Positions 1 through 8,640 of a stretch of DNA of 64,000 bases are shown piece by piece. The notes beneath the pieces were generated by a model, which searched no databases, was not told the DNA's origin, and worked only from the letters and a program-made list of their open reading frames with translations. The stretch comes from Prochlorococcus marinus str. MIT 0912 (GTDB taxonomy: Bacteria > Cyanobacteriota > Cyanobacteriia > PCC-6307 > Cyanobiaceae): positions 124,001 to 188,000 of the forward strand of contig NZ_CP114783.1 of assembly GCF_027359595.1 (NCBI RefSeq), given 5' to 3'. Within the stretch, counting starts at the first letter, position 1. Every line of letters starts with the position of its first letter. Both the position numbers and the translations under genes were made by a program.

Positions 1-235
1 AACCTGTAGGAGACAAGTATTCGATGTTAAAAGAACTACTTCTCATCTGCATTCGATAAAAATACTATTTTTTAATCTTATCTGCAATAAATAGAAAATG
101 AAGTAATAGATTATTTTTCTAAAAACCTATTTTTTTAAGCTTTTAACTAAAGGGTTTATTGGCTATTAATGAGGATTTTTACGCATTAACACATGGAAAA
201 ATTTAATTAAAATTAAATATATTGTTTTTATTTAA

Positions 236-370
236 ATGGAAGGAAACCATAACTATGCTATGAACTTGATAGTTCCATTAATGGGAATTGCTCCTTTGCT
301 AATGCTATTTATATTGAAAGGAGAGAAAAAATCAAAAGTTACAAAAAATTGGACTAGATCAACTAACTAG
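236..370 (+). CDS. Small membrane protein, 44 aa, unknown
   Basis: A short ATG-started ORF of 44 codons. It encodes a hydrophilic N-terminus, one hydrophobic segment (about residues 9-27, rich in Leu, Met and Ile) and a basic tail with several Lys, which suggests a single-span inner or thylakoid membrane peptide with its tail in the cytoplasm. I do not recognise the family. There is no convincing Shine-Dalgarno sequence, but that is common in this window. It stands alone in AT-rich sequence. The membrane-protein character argues for a real gene, while the short length leaves doubt. Confidence 0.45.
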   Translation: MEGNHNYAMNLIVPLMGIAPLLMLFILKGEKKSKVTKNWTRSTN

Positions 371-1173
371 AAAAATAAAAATAAGATTTAGCTTTAATTA
401 TAATTTATTTCGAAATTAAAAGTGCTCACAAGATAAGTTATACTTTCTAACTAAATATTATTTATATTAAAGTATTTCTCAACATATTATATTCAGCACC
501 TTTTATATTTATAAGTAATCTTAAAAAAATGAGTTGATAGTTAATTCAAACCATTTCATAGGTTTTTTTGGTTTTCACCCGCGATTTCCTTTTCTTTTCG
601 CTATCTTGTACTTGAATTACTGTTTAAAGAGGATTCTTCAAGAAAACTCTAATAAATTAAATACATTAGCCAACCATGACAAAAAACAAAACCCAACAAT
701 TTGCAAAGTTTTATATAAAAGATTTAAAATTGAAAAATATAAAAAATAAAAGTCAGAAATTAGAGATCAATCAATTCAATTTTTTGTCATCCGTCAATTA
801 ATTTTTTGATTTAAACCCTTGCATCATTTATAATAAACTTTCTAAAGAAATTATAACCAAAAAAGTATTTTGTAAAAAAAATTTGTTTTAATTTCTAGTA
901 TATAGTATTTTTTCAAGATATTAAATTAAATAATAGCTACTAATAAATTGATAGTGCTTATGTTGAACTCTCTTCTATTAACAATGAGGATTTGTATATC
1001 TTCTTGATAAGAAGCAATCCATACAATGAGAAATAGCATGTGGATAAAGAAATCAGATAAACTATTTCATTTCTAAGATCTTTGATAAGTGCATTTACCT
1101 AAAAAAGTTTTGTTAATTTATTGGAAAATATAATCGTTAAACAGTATGTTTAGTTACTACTAAATTTACAAAT
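371..1173. other. Gene-poor AT-rich stretch
   Basis: About 800 bases with no coding region I can support. An open frame with a TTG start lies at 534-749, but its translation is of low complexity and resembles no family. The rest is A/T runs with stops in all frames. I see no hairpin with GC content, no tRNA-like cloverleaf and no array. Confidence 0.5.
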
Positions 1174-1320
1174 ATGAAAACTGCACAAGATAGATATTTT
1201 GAATGTTTAGAAGTTTGTATTGAAGATGAGCAAGGAAAATCATGTCGCCAAGTATGTGCACCCATATTAAATGATGATCCTTCTGATCACCCTACAGTTC
1301 CAATAATTAATAATCAGTAA
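1174..1320 (+). CDS. Small Cys-containing protein, 48 aa, unknown
   Basis: An ATG-started ORF of 48 codons. It holds four cysteines in the pattern C-x4-C, then C-x3-C near residues 11-29, embedded in an acidic, Gln-rich context. The end is Pro/Asp-rich. It has no hydrophobic segment, so it is probably soluble. Paired cysteines could bind metal or form disulfides, but this is inference only. I cannot name the family. Amino acid composition is ordinary compared with the junk frames around it, which supports coding. Confidence 0.5.
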   Translation: MKTAQDRYFECLEVCIEDEQGKSCRQVCAPILNDDPSDHPTVPIINNQ

Positions 1321-1427
1321 ATATTGACTTTGAAAATCTAATTTTAAGCGTTACCTCTATAACTTTTTTGTAAAAGAATTAAAGAGTTAGATTCTGAAAA
1401 TTTTTAACCCATATCTTTTTAGATGAA

Positions 1428-1658
1428 ATGGTCACTTTATTGATTGGGAGTTTTATTTGGGTGTTTTGTTGGTTAGGATTATCTATATTTCTTTTAATTA
1501 TGGATACCCCTATTACTCACATAAATTTATTTAACGCAATGCTTGCTCTGTATGTGATTGGTTACCAATTATCTATATGTATAGATTGGAGTTGGATCCC
1601 CATGAATAAAGAAGATTATCAGCTTCCCTATCAAGACAAATGGAGCAGAATTAGTTAG
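1428..1658 (+). CDS. Small membrane protein, 76 aa, unknown
   Basis: A 76-aa ORF with two strongly hydrophobic segments (about residues 3-24 and 32-52) followed by a hydrophilic, Trp- and Tyr-rich C-terminus. It is therefore probably a two-span membrane protein. The ATG at 1428 is chosen because an overlapping ATG at 1422 runs into a stop in its own frame. The family is not recognised. It lies downstream of the 48-aa Cys protein on the same strand with a gap of about 110 bases and could share its transcript. Confidence 0.5.
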   Translation: MVTLLIGSFIWVFCWLGLSIFLLIMDTPITHINLFNAMLALYVIGYQLSICIDWSWIPMNKEDYQLPYQDKWSRIS

Positions 1659-1714
1659 GTAAATATTTTAAAAATTTCTTTGCAAAGATTAAATGGTTAA
1701 CATTGACAGCAGAC

Positions 1715-1891
1715 TTAAATATTATTAACCACGTGAAATAATCCGAATGAATATCCACCTATAAGTATCCATCCTAATATCGCTGAGATTATAGTAGACC
1801 TTCTGTTGTGTCGTCTAATAGCATTTTCTATCATTTCATTTACGTCTTCTCTATTTATTAGATTTTTAGATTTTGGATTGGTAGATGTCAT
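1715..1891 (-). CDS. Small single-span membrane protein, 58 aa, unknown
   Basis: A 58-codon ORF on the minus strand. The first 30 residues are hydrophilic and end in an Arg/His-rich patch (RRHNRRS). A single hydrophobic helix with small residues (Gly-Trp, Gly-Gly) follows from about residue 33 to 54. The layout is typical of the small thylakoid or inner-membrane proteins common in picocyanobacteria. No family is assigned. It converges with the 76-aa gene at 1428-1658. The composition and topology make it a credible gene. Confidence 0.55.
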   Translation of the reverse strand: MTSTNPKSKNLINREDVNEMIENAIRRHNRRSTIISAILGWILIGGYSFGLFHVVNNI

Positions 1892-2533
1892 TTGTTTTAT
1901 GTAAATTTGATGCTTTTAGATCGTTTGATAAATCAATGTTTAAGCAAATTCAATTTGAGAGTGAGTTTGCTAAATAAAGCAGTGATGCCTTTCTAGCCCG
2001 ACTTACTAGAAGGCAAGTGGATTAGTGGCTGAAACAAAAAATGGATCCTATGTAAATATTTGTTAAGATTATAAAGGATTTTTCTGTTAGTTGTGTAGGT
2101 AAAATCACTTTAATATGAATTTTCGTCAAATTATTAAGCAGTCTTTTTCATATTCTGACTTTCCGAAGTTTGTTATTCAAGAATGCGCATCCCCAGATTT
2201 CTATTCCATCTAAAGATAAATCCAGCCAAAGTGTATGTAATATTAATTTTGTGCTTGGTATATTTTTTATTTCTTAATTAATTATTTTAGAAAATTCTTG
2301 ATATCAGTAAATGCATCTGCTTACATTTTTTCTTTAGATTAATATTAAACTCTAATAATAGAAATATATCATCATTGAGAAAATTAGAATTTAAATTGGT
2401 ATTTTCATACTATTTTTGACAAGATCAAATAAAATAAGATAAAAGACCTAAATTTTTTTTTCAAATATAATTTTATATAATTAAATTTTTATTTCCTTCC
2501 TTGATATTTAAATAAGAAAGTAGATAGAAAAAA
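1892..2533. other. Gene-poor stretch with one hairpin
   Basis: About 640 bases with no supported gene. It contains the stem-loop at 1986-2015, annotated separately. A 32-codon ATG frame at 2115-2213 cannot be distinguished from chance. From about 2230 onward the sequence is almost pure A/T runs. Confidence 0.5.
1986..2015. repeat. Stem-loop, about 10 bp
   Basis: The arm TGCCTTTCTAG pairs with CTAGAAGGCA with a single bulged base, closing a 9-base loop (CCCGACTTA). This is the most GC-rich structure in the surrounding 600 bases. Neither side carries a U-run, so it is not a classic terminator. It could be part of a small RNA or of the 5' leader of the minus-strand gene at 1715-1891. The function is unknown. 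Confidence 0.5.
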
Positions 2534-2989
2534 TTAAATGTTGTTTTCATTATTGTCTGTTTCATTCTTTTCTAATAGCTTTTTAGTCAAAAAAGAATAT
2601 GAAGCTTGATGTTTTTGTTTCCACTCTTTATGCTCTTTTATCTGTTTTTTTAACTTTTCCAAGCTCTCTTTTTCTTCTGGATAAACCCTCTCTAAATATT
2701 CTGGACTTAAATTTATATTTCCTTCATATTCATAAACCATTTCCTCAAATGAATCGCATATTCCAAGAATATCTGCCATAAAATCTTCAAACTCATCAAT
2801 ATTTATCTCCTGAAGAACTTTTCTTAATTTACTTTGACTAGATTCCTCTGGCTCCCATTCTTTTTTTAAAACGTGTAGAAGATTGAGCTGACCAATTCTA
2901 TCTAGAAGATCCCATTTTGATGCGTCATCGGCCGAGTAAAAATACGAGCCATCGCCAGATTGATAAAACTTTCCTCTATCTTTATCCAT
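2534..2989 (-). CDS. Hypothetical acidic protein, 151 aa
   Basis: A 151-aa soluble protein, rich in Glu and Lys, with predicted helical stretches. The middle part (about residues 55-85) is very acidic, and the C-terminal third (about 100-150) is a charged, possibly coiled-coil helix. There is no signal peptide or membrane span. I do not recognise a family. The ATG at 2987-2989 has no in-frame alternative nearby. It stands alone, flanked by AT-rich spacers. Confidence 0.6.
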   Translation of the reverse strand: MDKDRGKFYQSGDGSYFYSADDASKWDLLDRIGQLNLLHVLKKEWEPEESSQSKLRKVLQEINIDEFEDFMADILGICDSFEEMVYEYEGNINLSPEYLERVYPEEKESLEKLKKQIKEHKEWKQKHQASYSFLTKKLLEKNETDNNENNI

Positions 2990-3218
2990 TTATATCAAAA
3001 TGTGAAAGTATTAAATCTTGTATATGAGGTTTGCAGTGGTAAAGCATTTGATTCTATTTGTTAATCACTAACTTAGAGTTTAGTAAAATATTGAATTTTG
3101 TTTGCTATTTTTAGAATAGCATTTATTTTTAAATTTTTCTACTTTTTTGGTTGTTTTTAGACTTAGTATTTATTTATTGGAAATTATAATATTTTTTATA
3201 ACCTATTAAATATTATTT

Positions 3219-3620
3219 TTAATCAAAGAAATCTAATGGTAAGGGACCATAAGTTTTTGAGATCAATAAATTATCATTATATTGACAACTGATCAATATA
3301 CCCTCTCCCAGGCCAAATTCAATTCTAGCATGAATCTCACCAGTTTTTTGATTTGCCTTTAAGAATATTGGACCATCAGAATTAGGTATTGTGATACATT
3401 TCATTTCTTCATATTCAAATTTTTCTTCTATTTTTCTAATTACATGAATTCCTTTTTTTAATGAAGGTGACATTACTCCTACGGTTATCCAATCAGATTT
3501 ACGAAGAATAAAACTTAATTCATTTAAAAGTATTTTTGATTGAATTTTATTTATTTTAGGGGCAGATCTAAATTTGTCGAGGTCTTCTAATTTGTTGATA
3601 TCAATTGTTTTTTTAGACAT
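3219..3620 (-). CDS. DUF1824-like conserved cyanobacterial protein
   Basis: A 133-aa soluble protein. The central part (WITVGVMSPS, then an EEKFEYEEM helix, then a beta-rich LKANQKTGEIHARIE segment and a GEGILISCQY strand) resembles the DUF1824 family, which is found in cyanobacteria and plants and has no assigned biochemical role. The match is from memory of family style and not from a search. The gene is alone on the minus strand. The usual family length is similar, so it looks complete. Confidence 0.6.
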   Translation of the reverse strand: MSKKTIDINKLEDLDKFRSAPKINKIQSKILLNELSFILRKSDWITVGVMSPSLKKGIHVIRKIEEKFEYEEMKCITIPNSDGPIFLKANQKTGEIHARIEFGLGEGILISCQYNDNLLISKTYGPLPLDFFD

Positions 3621-3848
3621 TTAAATCTTAATTGTTTTTTTATGTTATCAGTTAGAGTAATTTTATCCTAGTATTTACTTTTTAGTAATCGATTTTTAGA
3701 TACCTTTAATGAGTGTATTAAAATTAAAAAAACAAAAATATATTTACCAATAATAAAATTAGAAAAATTTCTCAAATAGATTAATATTATTTTTCAGCTT
3801 GTTTTCATAATAAATTCTATTCTATTATTTGATTGAATTTAATTCCTA

Positions 3849-4040
3849 TTAATTAAGATTGTTAGATTCTTTTATCCTCCTTGATTCATGTAGTTTCTCT
3901 AATTCGTTGTAGACGTCACGTAGTGTTTTTTGTATGTGATCTAAATTCTCGATCGTTCCAAGCGAGTTCATGGCTTTTATAAGGCTTTCTTTCGCCTCTA
4001 TCAAACCTCGACATTGAGGACTACCAGCTTCAGAGGACAT
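3849..4040 (-). CDS. Small helical protein, 63 aa, unknown
   Basis: A 63-aa ORF predicted to be mostly alpha-helical after a short N-terminus containing PQCRG. Heptad-like Leu and Ile spacing through residues 13-55 suggests a helical hairpin or coiled coil. It has no membrane segment. The family is not recognised. It is divergent from the DUF1651-like gene starting at 4203. Confidence 0.5.
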   Translation of the reverse strand: MSSEAGSPQCRGLIEAKESLIKAMNSLGTIENLDHIQKTLRDVYNELEKLHESRRIKESNNLN

Positions 4041-4202
4041 CTTTCTTTGAGTTGTTGGTATAAATTTATTATATCTATTCTTTTAATTGATTAATTTTCT
4101 CTAACTTTTTTTAAATTATTATTTCTTTAACTTCACTTTAGATTTGAGACTTGACGACGACTGCTTTTTTAATTAAAAACAAAAAAAAGACTTATTTTTG
4201 TA

Positions 4203-4472
4203 ATGTCAAAAGTAGACAACTTAGATGCCCCTACTGGTTGGCTGAAAGATCCTCACGATAAATGGGCTATCCATTTTGATTTTAAGAGGTTAACCCATGA
4301 AAAGATGTCTACGGATTTTACAATTGATATGTGGGGTGTCGTTCCAAGCGGTAAACCTATGAAATTTAAGAGTAGAAGAAAGGTTACAAAAGAAGAGTCA
4401 TTAAAGACTTGGAATCAACTGCTTTCTTCAAATTGGGTCGAATTTGACTTTGATAAGCATATTACCGCCTGA
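4203..4472 (+). CDS. DUF1651-like small protein, 89 aa
   Basis: An 89-aa soluble protein with a GW near the start (residues 12-13), a central beta-like region ending in a basic KFKSRRKV patch, and a closing helix with the W-x(6)-N-W spacing seen in the DUF1651 family of marine picocyanobacteria. That family has no known function. The assignment rests on the pattern of aromatic and basic residues only. The ATG at 4203 is the first in frame. Confidence 0.55.
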   Translation: MSKVDNLDAPTGWLKDPHDKWAIHFDFKRLTHEKMSTDFTIDMWGVVPSGKPMKFKSRRKVTKEESLKTWNQLLSSNWVEFDFDKHITA

Positions 4473-4544
4473 TAAGTGTTTTAATTTAATGTGCATTCTT
4501 ATTTTAAATAGTTATTATAAATCATGTATTTATGATTTAAAAAA

Positions 4545-4769
4545 TTGCTAAATATTTCCAATAAACTTCTTAAACTAGTTTTTATATTCTCTGCGGTGAT
4601 TACTGGTTGGACTTCAATTATTTTATTATCTAATACAACATTTGATTTAGAGATTAAGGAACTAATTACTAAAATGTATTTGAATCAAAAAAATTTTGTT
4701 GTTAATGTCAAGGATCTATCACTTTTATTGGTAAAAGATGCAAATCAACGTTTTTCTGACGAAAACTAA
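4545..4769 (+). CDS. Small membrane-anchored protein, 74 aa, unknown
   Basis: The frame begins with TTG at 4545, because the two nearby ATGs are in other frames and stop at once. A hydrophobic helix (about residues 9-28) near the N-terminus is followed by a soluble helical tail of about 45 residues. This suggests a signal-anchor protein with its tail outside the cytoplasm. No family is recognised. It lies just upstream of the deoxyribosyltransferase-like gene with a 41-base gap and may be co-transcribed with it. Confidence 0.45.
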   Translation: MLNISNKLLKLVFIFSAVITGWTSIILLSNTTFDLEIKELITKMYLNQKNFVVNVKDLSLLLVKDANQRFSDEN

Positions 4770-4810
4770 GACATAATTCGATTAAATAATCCAAAACCAG
4801 ATTAATAAAA

Positions 4811-5275
4811 TTGTCTAATAAAACACTTTACCTTGCTTCTCCATATGGGTTTTCTAAGCATTGGAGTTTAAAGCTTTTACCTGAATTTATTACTAAACTT
4901 GAGTCTATGGGCGCAAGGGTTTGGGAACCTTTTGCTCGAAATAGTAGCATTGATACTTTAAGTCCTGGTTGGGCTAATAAAGTATCTAGTTCAAATTTTA
5001 ATGATTTGAAGCAAGCTGATGGTTTATTCGCAATAGTTAATGGCACCCCTCCTGATGAAGGTGTCATGGTTGAGATTGGGATCGCGGTTGCTTTAGGAAA
5101 ACCAACATTTTTATTTAGAGATGATTTTCGTAAATGTACTGATTCAGATGAATACCCCCTTAATTTAATGATTTTCTCAGGGATTCCAGCTGATTCATGG
5201 AATGATTACTATTATTCTGCTTTTGATGAAATTGATTGTAAAAAGAAGGCTATTTATAAATGGTTGAGAAATTAA
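4811..5275 (+). CDS. Nucleoside 2-deoxyribosyltransferase-like protein
   Basis: A 154-aa protein of the nucleoside 2-deoxyribosyltransferase superfamily, whose members transfer deoxyribose between bases or hydrolyse the N-glycosidic bond of (deoxy)nucleotides in salvage or pool cleaning. The N-terminal YLASPYGF (residues 7-14) matches the family's first strand and loop. D70 begins the DGLFAIVNG segment, and GVMVEIGIAVALGKP (84-98) holds the candidate catalytic Glu88. The length is typical. The TTG start at 4811 is the only reasonable one. It precedes the MTHFR-like gene with a 66-base gap. The exact substrate cannot be told from sequence. Confidence 0.8.
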   Translation: MSNKTLYLASPYGFSKHWSLKLLPEFITKLESMGARVWEPFARNSSIDTLSPGWANKVSSSNFNDLKQADGLFAIVNGTPPDEGVMVEIGIAVALGKPTFLFRDDFRKCTDSDEYPLNLMIFSGIPADSWNDYYYSAFDEIDCKKKAIYKWLRN

Positions 5276-5341
5276 ATGGATATGTTCTTTATCGCTTCGT
5301 ATATACAAAAATTATATTATCTTTCTTTTTATATATGATAT

Positions 5342-6187
5342 ATGAAAGATAATCTATTTCACTTGAGTGATATAAGGATTGAAATATCTTTTAAATCTTT
5401 TGATGAACTTCGTAAGATTCTATATTTTTATCAGAGAAATAATCTTTATAAAATTAATATTCCCTGTAAAAATAGTTTAAAGAAAGATTTCTTATTGGAG
5501 TCGATTAGAATTTCAAAAGAGGAATTTCCAAATATCGATATTATTCCTCACTTTAGTATCCTACATGAATTTAAAAGAGATAAGATAAATACTCAAGATT
5601 CATTCCTTAACTTTCTTAAAACTGTAAAAACTTTAGGTTGCGAACAGATACTTCTAGTTTCCGGTTCTCAAAAAAGGTCTACATTAGACTCTGTTTACGC
5701 TTTGTCTATGCTCAAAGATAATCCTCTTTGTTTTAATCAAGATATTTCTATCGGTGTAGCCTTTAATCCTTATTTACCTGGATTTTTGTTTGATGAGGAG
5801 CTTTTAAGATTGGAAAAGAAACTTCAATCAGGTTTAGTCGGATCTATCTGGATTCAATTTGGTACTGATTATAAACTTCTCAAAAGCAGGATTAAAATAC
5901 TTAAAAATATCATATCCTCGACTATGAAAAATAATTCTAAAATTTCAAATATTATTTTTTTTGGTAGTATCTTAATTCCATCCAAGCAATTTCTAGCTAG
6001 ATTTAAATTTAGGCCATGGAAAGGTGTTTATTGCTCTAGTGAATTTTTAGAATCGGTAGATCTTGCTAATAAGCTAATTTCGCAATTATTATTAACCTAC
6101 AAAGAGTATAACATTTGCCCTATAATTGAAACTAATATATCTAAAGATGATCATTTGAATAGATTAAAAAAGACTCTTATTTTATAA
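5342..6187 (+). CDS. MTHFR-like TIM-barrel protein
   Basis: A 281-aa soluble protein that I place near the methylenetetrahydrofolate reductase (MetF) fold. The N-terminal RIEIS (about residues 12-16) could supply the family's glutamate. PHFSILHEF (about 64-72) occupies the position of the folate/FAD strand, LLVSGSQKR (about 102-110) that of the RGD loop, and IGVAFNPYLPG (about 137-147) that of the AAYPE motif. The motifs are all degenerate, so it may be a diverged paralogue rather than true MetF. It lacks the C-terminal domain of eukaryotic enzymes. The gene follows the deoxyribosyltransferase-like gene on the same strand. Confidence 0.55.
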   Translation: MKDNLFHLSDIRIEISFKSFDELRKILYFYQRNNLYKINIPCKNSLKKDFLLESIRISKEEFPNIDIIPHFSILHEFKRDKINTQDSFLNFLKTVKTLGCEQILLVSGSQKRSTLDSVYALSMLKDNPLCFNQDISIGVAFNPYLPGFLFDEELLRLEKKLQSGLVGSIWIQFGTDYKLLKSRIKILKNIISSTMKNNSKISNIIFFGSILIPSKQFLARFKFRPWKGVYCSSEFLESVDLANKLISQLLLTYKEYNICPIIETNISKDDHLNRLKKTLIL

Positions 6188-6806
6188 ACATAGATTTCTA
6201 TTTATTCGTATTTCTTTTGAACTACTTTAACTTATTAATCAAATTATTTACTATCATATGAATTTAAAAGTTAATGTATATTTTTTTAATAAAATATTTT
6301 TTTAATTCAAATTGTTATTTTAATTTTAAATATAAATTTTTTTATAGAGCTCTTCACAGAACTGAACAAATGGTTTGAAGGGATTCATTCCATTTTTTGT
6401 ATTTAAAAATTTACGTTAGTTTGGTTTGAGATGGCTCCTGAATGGAGGTTTAGCAGTTGACTAGAAATGAGCATTTTCTATTGCTAACTATTGTAAAGGG
6501 GTTGTAAATTTATGTAAATCAACTTGTATTTCAATTTTCTTTATTTTAGGCAACTTTTTTCTTTTTGGCCTATAAGAGTTTCTACTTTCTTATTCATACC
6601 AGTTTATCTGGCTGTGTTAGGTTGATTTTTTTTTGAACGAAGTACTTATTTTTTTATTCTTACAAGTGTTGATTATATTAAGCCTCGTTTGATTTTAGTG
6701 TGACACCCTCTGCTCGTTTATATAGTTGCTTGTTTGATTTATGTCCATCTATTTTTCGCGGTCCATTAAAAATTCTATTAATTTAAAGTATGTGAATAAC
6801 TGACTA
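6188..6806. other. Long intergenic region with possible structured RNA
   Basis: About 620 bases without a supported gene. The most structured part is 6430-6490, where TTAGCA at 6450-6455 pairs with TGCTAA at 6482-6487 around an inner near-palindrome (TAGAAA...TTTCTA). A 33-codon TTG-started hydrophobic frame lies at 6524-6625 but has no independent support. The part just before 6807 presumably holds the promoter of the next gene. Confidence 0.45.
6450..6487. repeat. Nested inverted repeat, possible small RNA structure
   Basis: The outer stem TTAGCA/TGCTAA encloses an inner TAGAAA/TTTCTA stem with a loop around TGAGCAT. It lies mid-way through a gene-free region where a small RNA could sit. 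There is no U-run directly after it. The structure is visible by eye only, and the strand and function are unknown. Confidence 0.3.
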
Positions 6807-7010
6807 ATGTTTTCATCAAGGAAAAAAACACCACAAAAATCTGCTCCTCTGTCAAGTTCTTTTGCTGCCGATACCTTTCTACTAAGAAGAGGCTCCGAAG
6901 CTACTAGATACAAAGTCGCTGCTTTGATGATGTTCGTAGCTGGTTTTGGCTTGCTAACATTAGGTACTTGGGTGCTTAACGATTTTAATTTTCTTACTTT
7001 TACAAATTAA
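6807..7010 (+). CDS. Small single-span membrane protein, 67 aa, unknown
   Basis: A 67-aa ORF with a basic, Ser/Lys/Pro-rich N-terminus (about 35 residues) and one hydrophobic helix containing GFGLLTLGTWVLN (about residues 38-58). Basic residues before the helix predict a cytoplasmic or stromal N-terminus. It is similar in style to the small thylakoid proteins of picocyanobacteria, but I do not recognise it as any Psb, Psa, Pet or Hli protein. The codon use and non-repetitive sequence support a true gene. Confidence 0.6.
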   Translation: MFSSRKKTPQKSAPLSSSFAADTFLLRRGSEATRYKVAALMMFVAGFGLLTLGTWVLNDFNFLTFTN

Positions 7011-7146
7011 CAAAGTCGGTTTTGATTCTTATTTTCTTTGTATTTTAACGCATCCAGAATTTATTTATTAGATTTTTATTTTTTAAAGTTCTTAGTTTAA
7101 AAACTCTTCCTTTAGTAATCTAAAGTTTACAGTTACATATGATTAG

Positions 7147-7482
7147 ATGACAAATTCTTGGGATAAATATTTTGCTCATTATTCCGATTGGGATGATGCA
7201 CATTGCTTTAATGTAAGATTGGAAATCAAATTTGAGGATGAGATAAAGAGACTTGGTTATGTTGAATACTTTAATTCTGATGATATGTATCTAATAAACA
7301 ACAACATATCTAACAAATTAATCCCAAAAAATAAATCTTACAAAAAGAATCAAAATGAGATTCTATTATCTTTCGACGTGCCTTATGACTGGTCAATAGA
7401 TACAGATTGGGAGGATAAGGCTCTTATCCTTCTTGGAATATGTGATGAGTGGGTAATAGACTCTTCCGTTGAGGACAAATAA
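7147..7482 (+). CDS. Hypothetical acidic protein, 111 aa
   Basis: A 111-aa soluble acidic protein with many Asp and aromatic residues (for example NSWDKYFAHYSDWDDAHCF at the start and DWSIDTDWEDKA near residue 82). No signal or membrane segment is present. The family is not recognised. A weak 5-bp hairpin (AACCA...TGGTT, 7492-7506) after the stop could end the transcript before the convergent gene at 7525-7791. Confidence 0.55.
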   Translation: MTNSWDKYFAHYSDWDDAHCFNVRLEIKFEDEIKRLGYVEYFNSDDMYLINNNISNKLIPKNKSYKKNQNEILLSFDVPYDWSIDTDWEDKALILLGICDEWVIDSSVEDK

Positions 7483-7524
7483 TAAATATTTAACCATTCG
7501 TTGGTTTTGAAGTTAGGAATAATT

Positions 7525-7791
7525 TTATGAGTAAAAAATAAGTGCGAGACCTTTTTTAGTTAGATAGAATTCTTTCTCTTCTCTACTTAAATCCATTGCT
7601 AATTCTTCACCTTCTTTAATAGCTTGTTCATAAGGAGGCTTTGAAGGAGAATTACCTTTGTAAATTGCTGCAATACCTAATGGGGTTGCGTTCCATGCAA
7701 AATTAGCTGTTTCTCCAATAGGAGGCTGATTTAAGGCTTCTTCAAGAAGATTTGATGAGTTTGATTTGGGCCGAGTTGCTGTTGAAGTCAT
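7525..7791 (-). CDS. Hypothetical protein, 88 aa
   Basis: An 88-aa protein with a Ser/Thr/Lys-rich N-terminus, a central LNQPPIGETANFAWN segment, a Pro/Lys loop and a helical C-terminus (EEGEELAMDLSREEKEFYL region). It appears soluble and I cannot place it in a family. The sequence complexity is that of a real protein. Its start at 7791 is the only ATG in frame near the 5' end. Confidence 0.6.
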   Translation of the reverse strand: MTSTATRPKSNSSNLLEEALNQPPIGETANFAWNATPLGIAAIYKGNSPSKPPYEQAIKEGEELAMDLSREEKEFYLTKKGLALIFYS

Positions 7792-7983
7792 GTTTATATT
7801 TAAGATTTCTTATAAAAAAAACTTGTTTAGTGATCCTTAGAAGAACATATACGTCCACTTTCTAATGCATTGGATTGTTTTATGCGTCATTAGTGTTGAT
7901 CTCTGCATCCTTAATGCTTATAACCCTTTTAATCATTTATTAGCTGGAGAGATTTTTATTTAAAAATTTAAAAAATTAGATTA

Positions 7984-8379
7984 TTATTTATCTTGCATCA
8001 TTTTTTGAAAAACAATAAATTGTTTAAACTGCTCAAATAACTCTTCGTTAAAATTTTCTCTGGGCTCGGATGAATTAACCTTTTTAGTATAGTTATATTT
8101 TTTTGTGTTATAGGTTATACCTTTATCTGAAATTAATTCATCAAGATCATTATGGCTGAAAGTTGAATTATCGGCATTATTTTCCCTGCTATAAAGCTTT
8201 TCTCTAATTAGTTCATTAGAGTTTTTAAGATCGATTCCCTCTCTAGCTATCAATGCCTCTTCGACTAATATACCTACTACTTTTGATTGGCTAAGTTTTT
8301 CTTTATTTGCAATTTTGGTTATCGTCTCTTGAGCATTTATTGATGGAAGATAGCCAATCCTTTTTCTTGTGGAGGGCAT
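7984..8379 (-). CDS. Ribbon-helix-helix-like protein, 131 aa
   Basis: A 131-aa protein whose first 45 residues look like a ribbon-helix-helix DNA-binding domain: a short basic strand (RKRIGYLPS), then a helix (AQETITKIANKEK), a turn, and a second helix (SQSKVVGILVEEALIARE). The rest is a low-complexity, Asn/Lys/Glu-rich linker and a helical tail with an FEQFKQFIVFQ segment. If correct, it would act as a small transcriptional regulator. There is no adjacent toxin-like gene. The next genes upstream on the same strand are unrelated small proteins. Confidence 0.5.
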   Translation of the reverse strand: MPSTRKRIGYLPSINAQETITKIANKEKLSQSKVVGILVEEALIAREGIDLKNSNELIREKLYSRENNADNSTFSHNDLDELISDKGITYNTKKYNYTKKVNSSEPRENFNEELFEQFKQFIVFQKMMQDK

Positions 8380-8463
8380 ACATAACTTTTCTTATAGAAA
8401 TTAAATTTACTTTATCTTTTGGTTGAATTTCAAATATTTTATTTATTTCTTGACCTAATATTT

Positions 8464-8640
8464 TTAAAAAAACCATTCAGCCAAAATTATTTTTGCTTTT
8501 TTCATTTCATTCTTGGCCTTGAGCTCATTTATCTTTTTTAGAGCTGAATACGCCATTTCTCCTTTTTCCCAAAAACGAATGTGATTTATAGGACTTAGAA
8601 GATTAGATTCACTACTGGAATTGGTACTTTTTTTAGGCAT
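8464..8640 (-). CDS. Small basic protein, 58 aa, unknown
   Basis: A 58-codon ATG-started ORF. The N-terminus is Ser/Asn-rich, then comes INHIRFWEKGEMAYSALKK, and a Lys-rich amphipathic helix runs to the end (WFF). It is probably soluble and helical. No family is recognised. It lies 84 bases upstream of the ribbon-helix-helix-like gene on the same strand and may share its promoter region. The aromatic and charged residue pattern is not that of random AT-rich translation. Confidence 0.5.
   Translation of the reverse strand: MPKKSTNSSSESNLLSPINHIRFWEKGEMAYSALKKINELKAKNEMKKAKIILAEWFF

Noticed and set aside
534-749. 71-aa open frame with TTG start
   Set aside because: The translation is low-complexity, Phe/Lys/Asn-rich and matches nothing; the frame is probably chance in AT-rich sequence.
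2115-2213. 32-codon ATG frame
   Set aside because: Too short and without any recognisable helix, motif or context to support a gene.
6524-6625. 33-codon hydrophobic TTG frame in the 6.2-6.8 kb gap
   Set aside because: It looks membrane-like but begins at a TTG in A/T-run sequence and resembles no photosystem peptide; chance is as likely.
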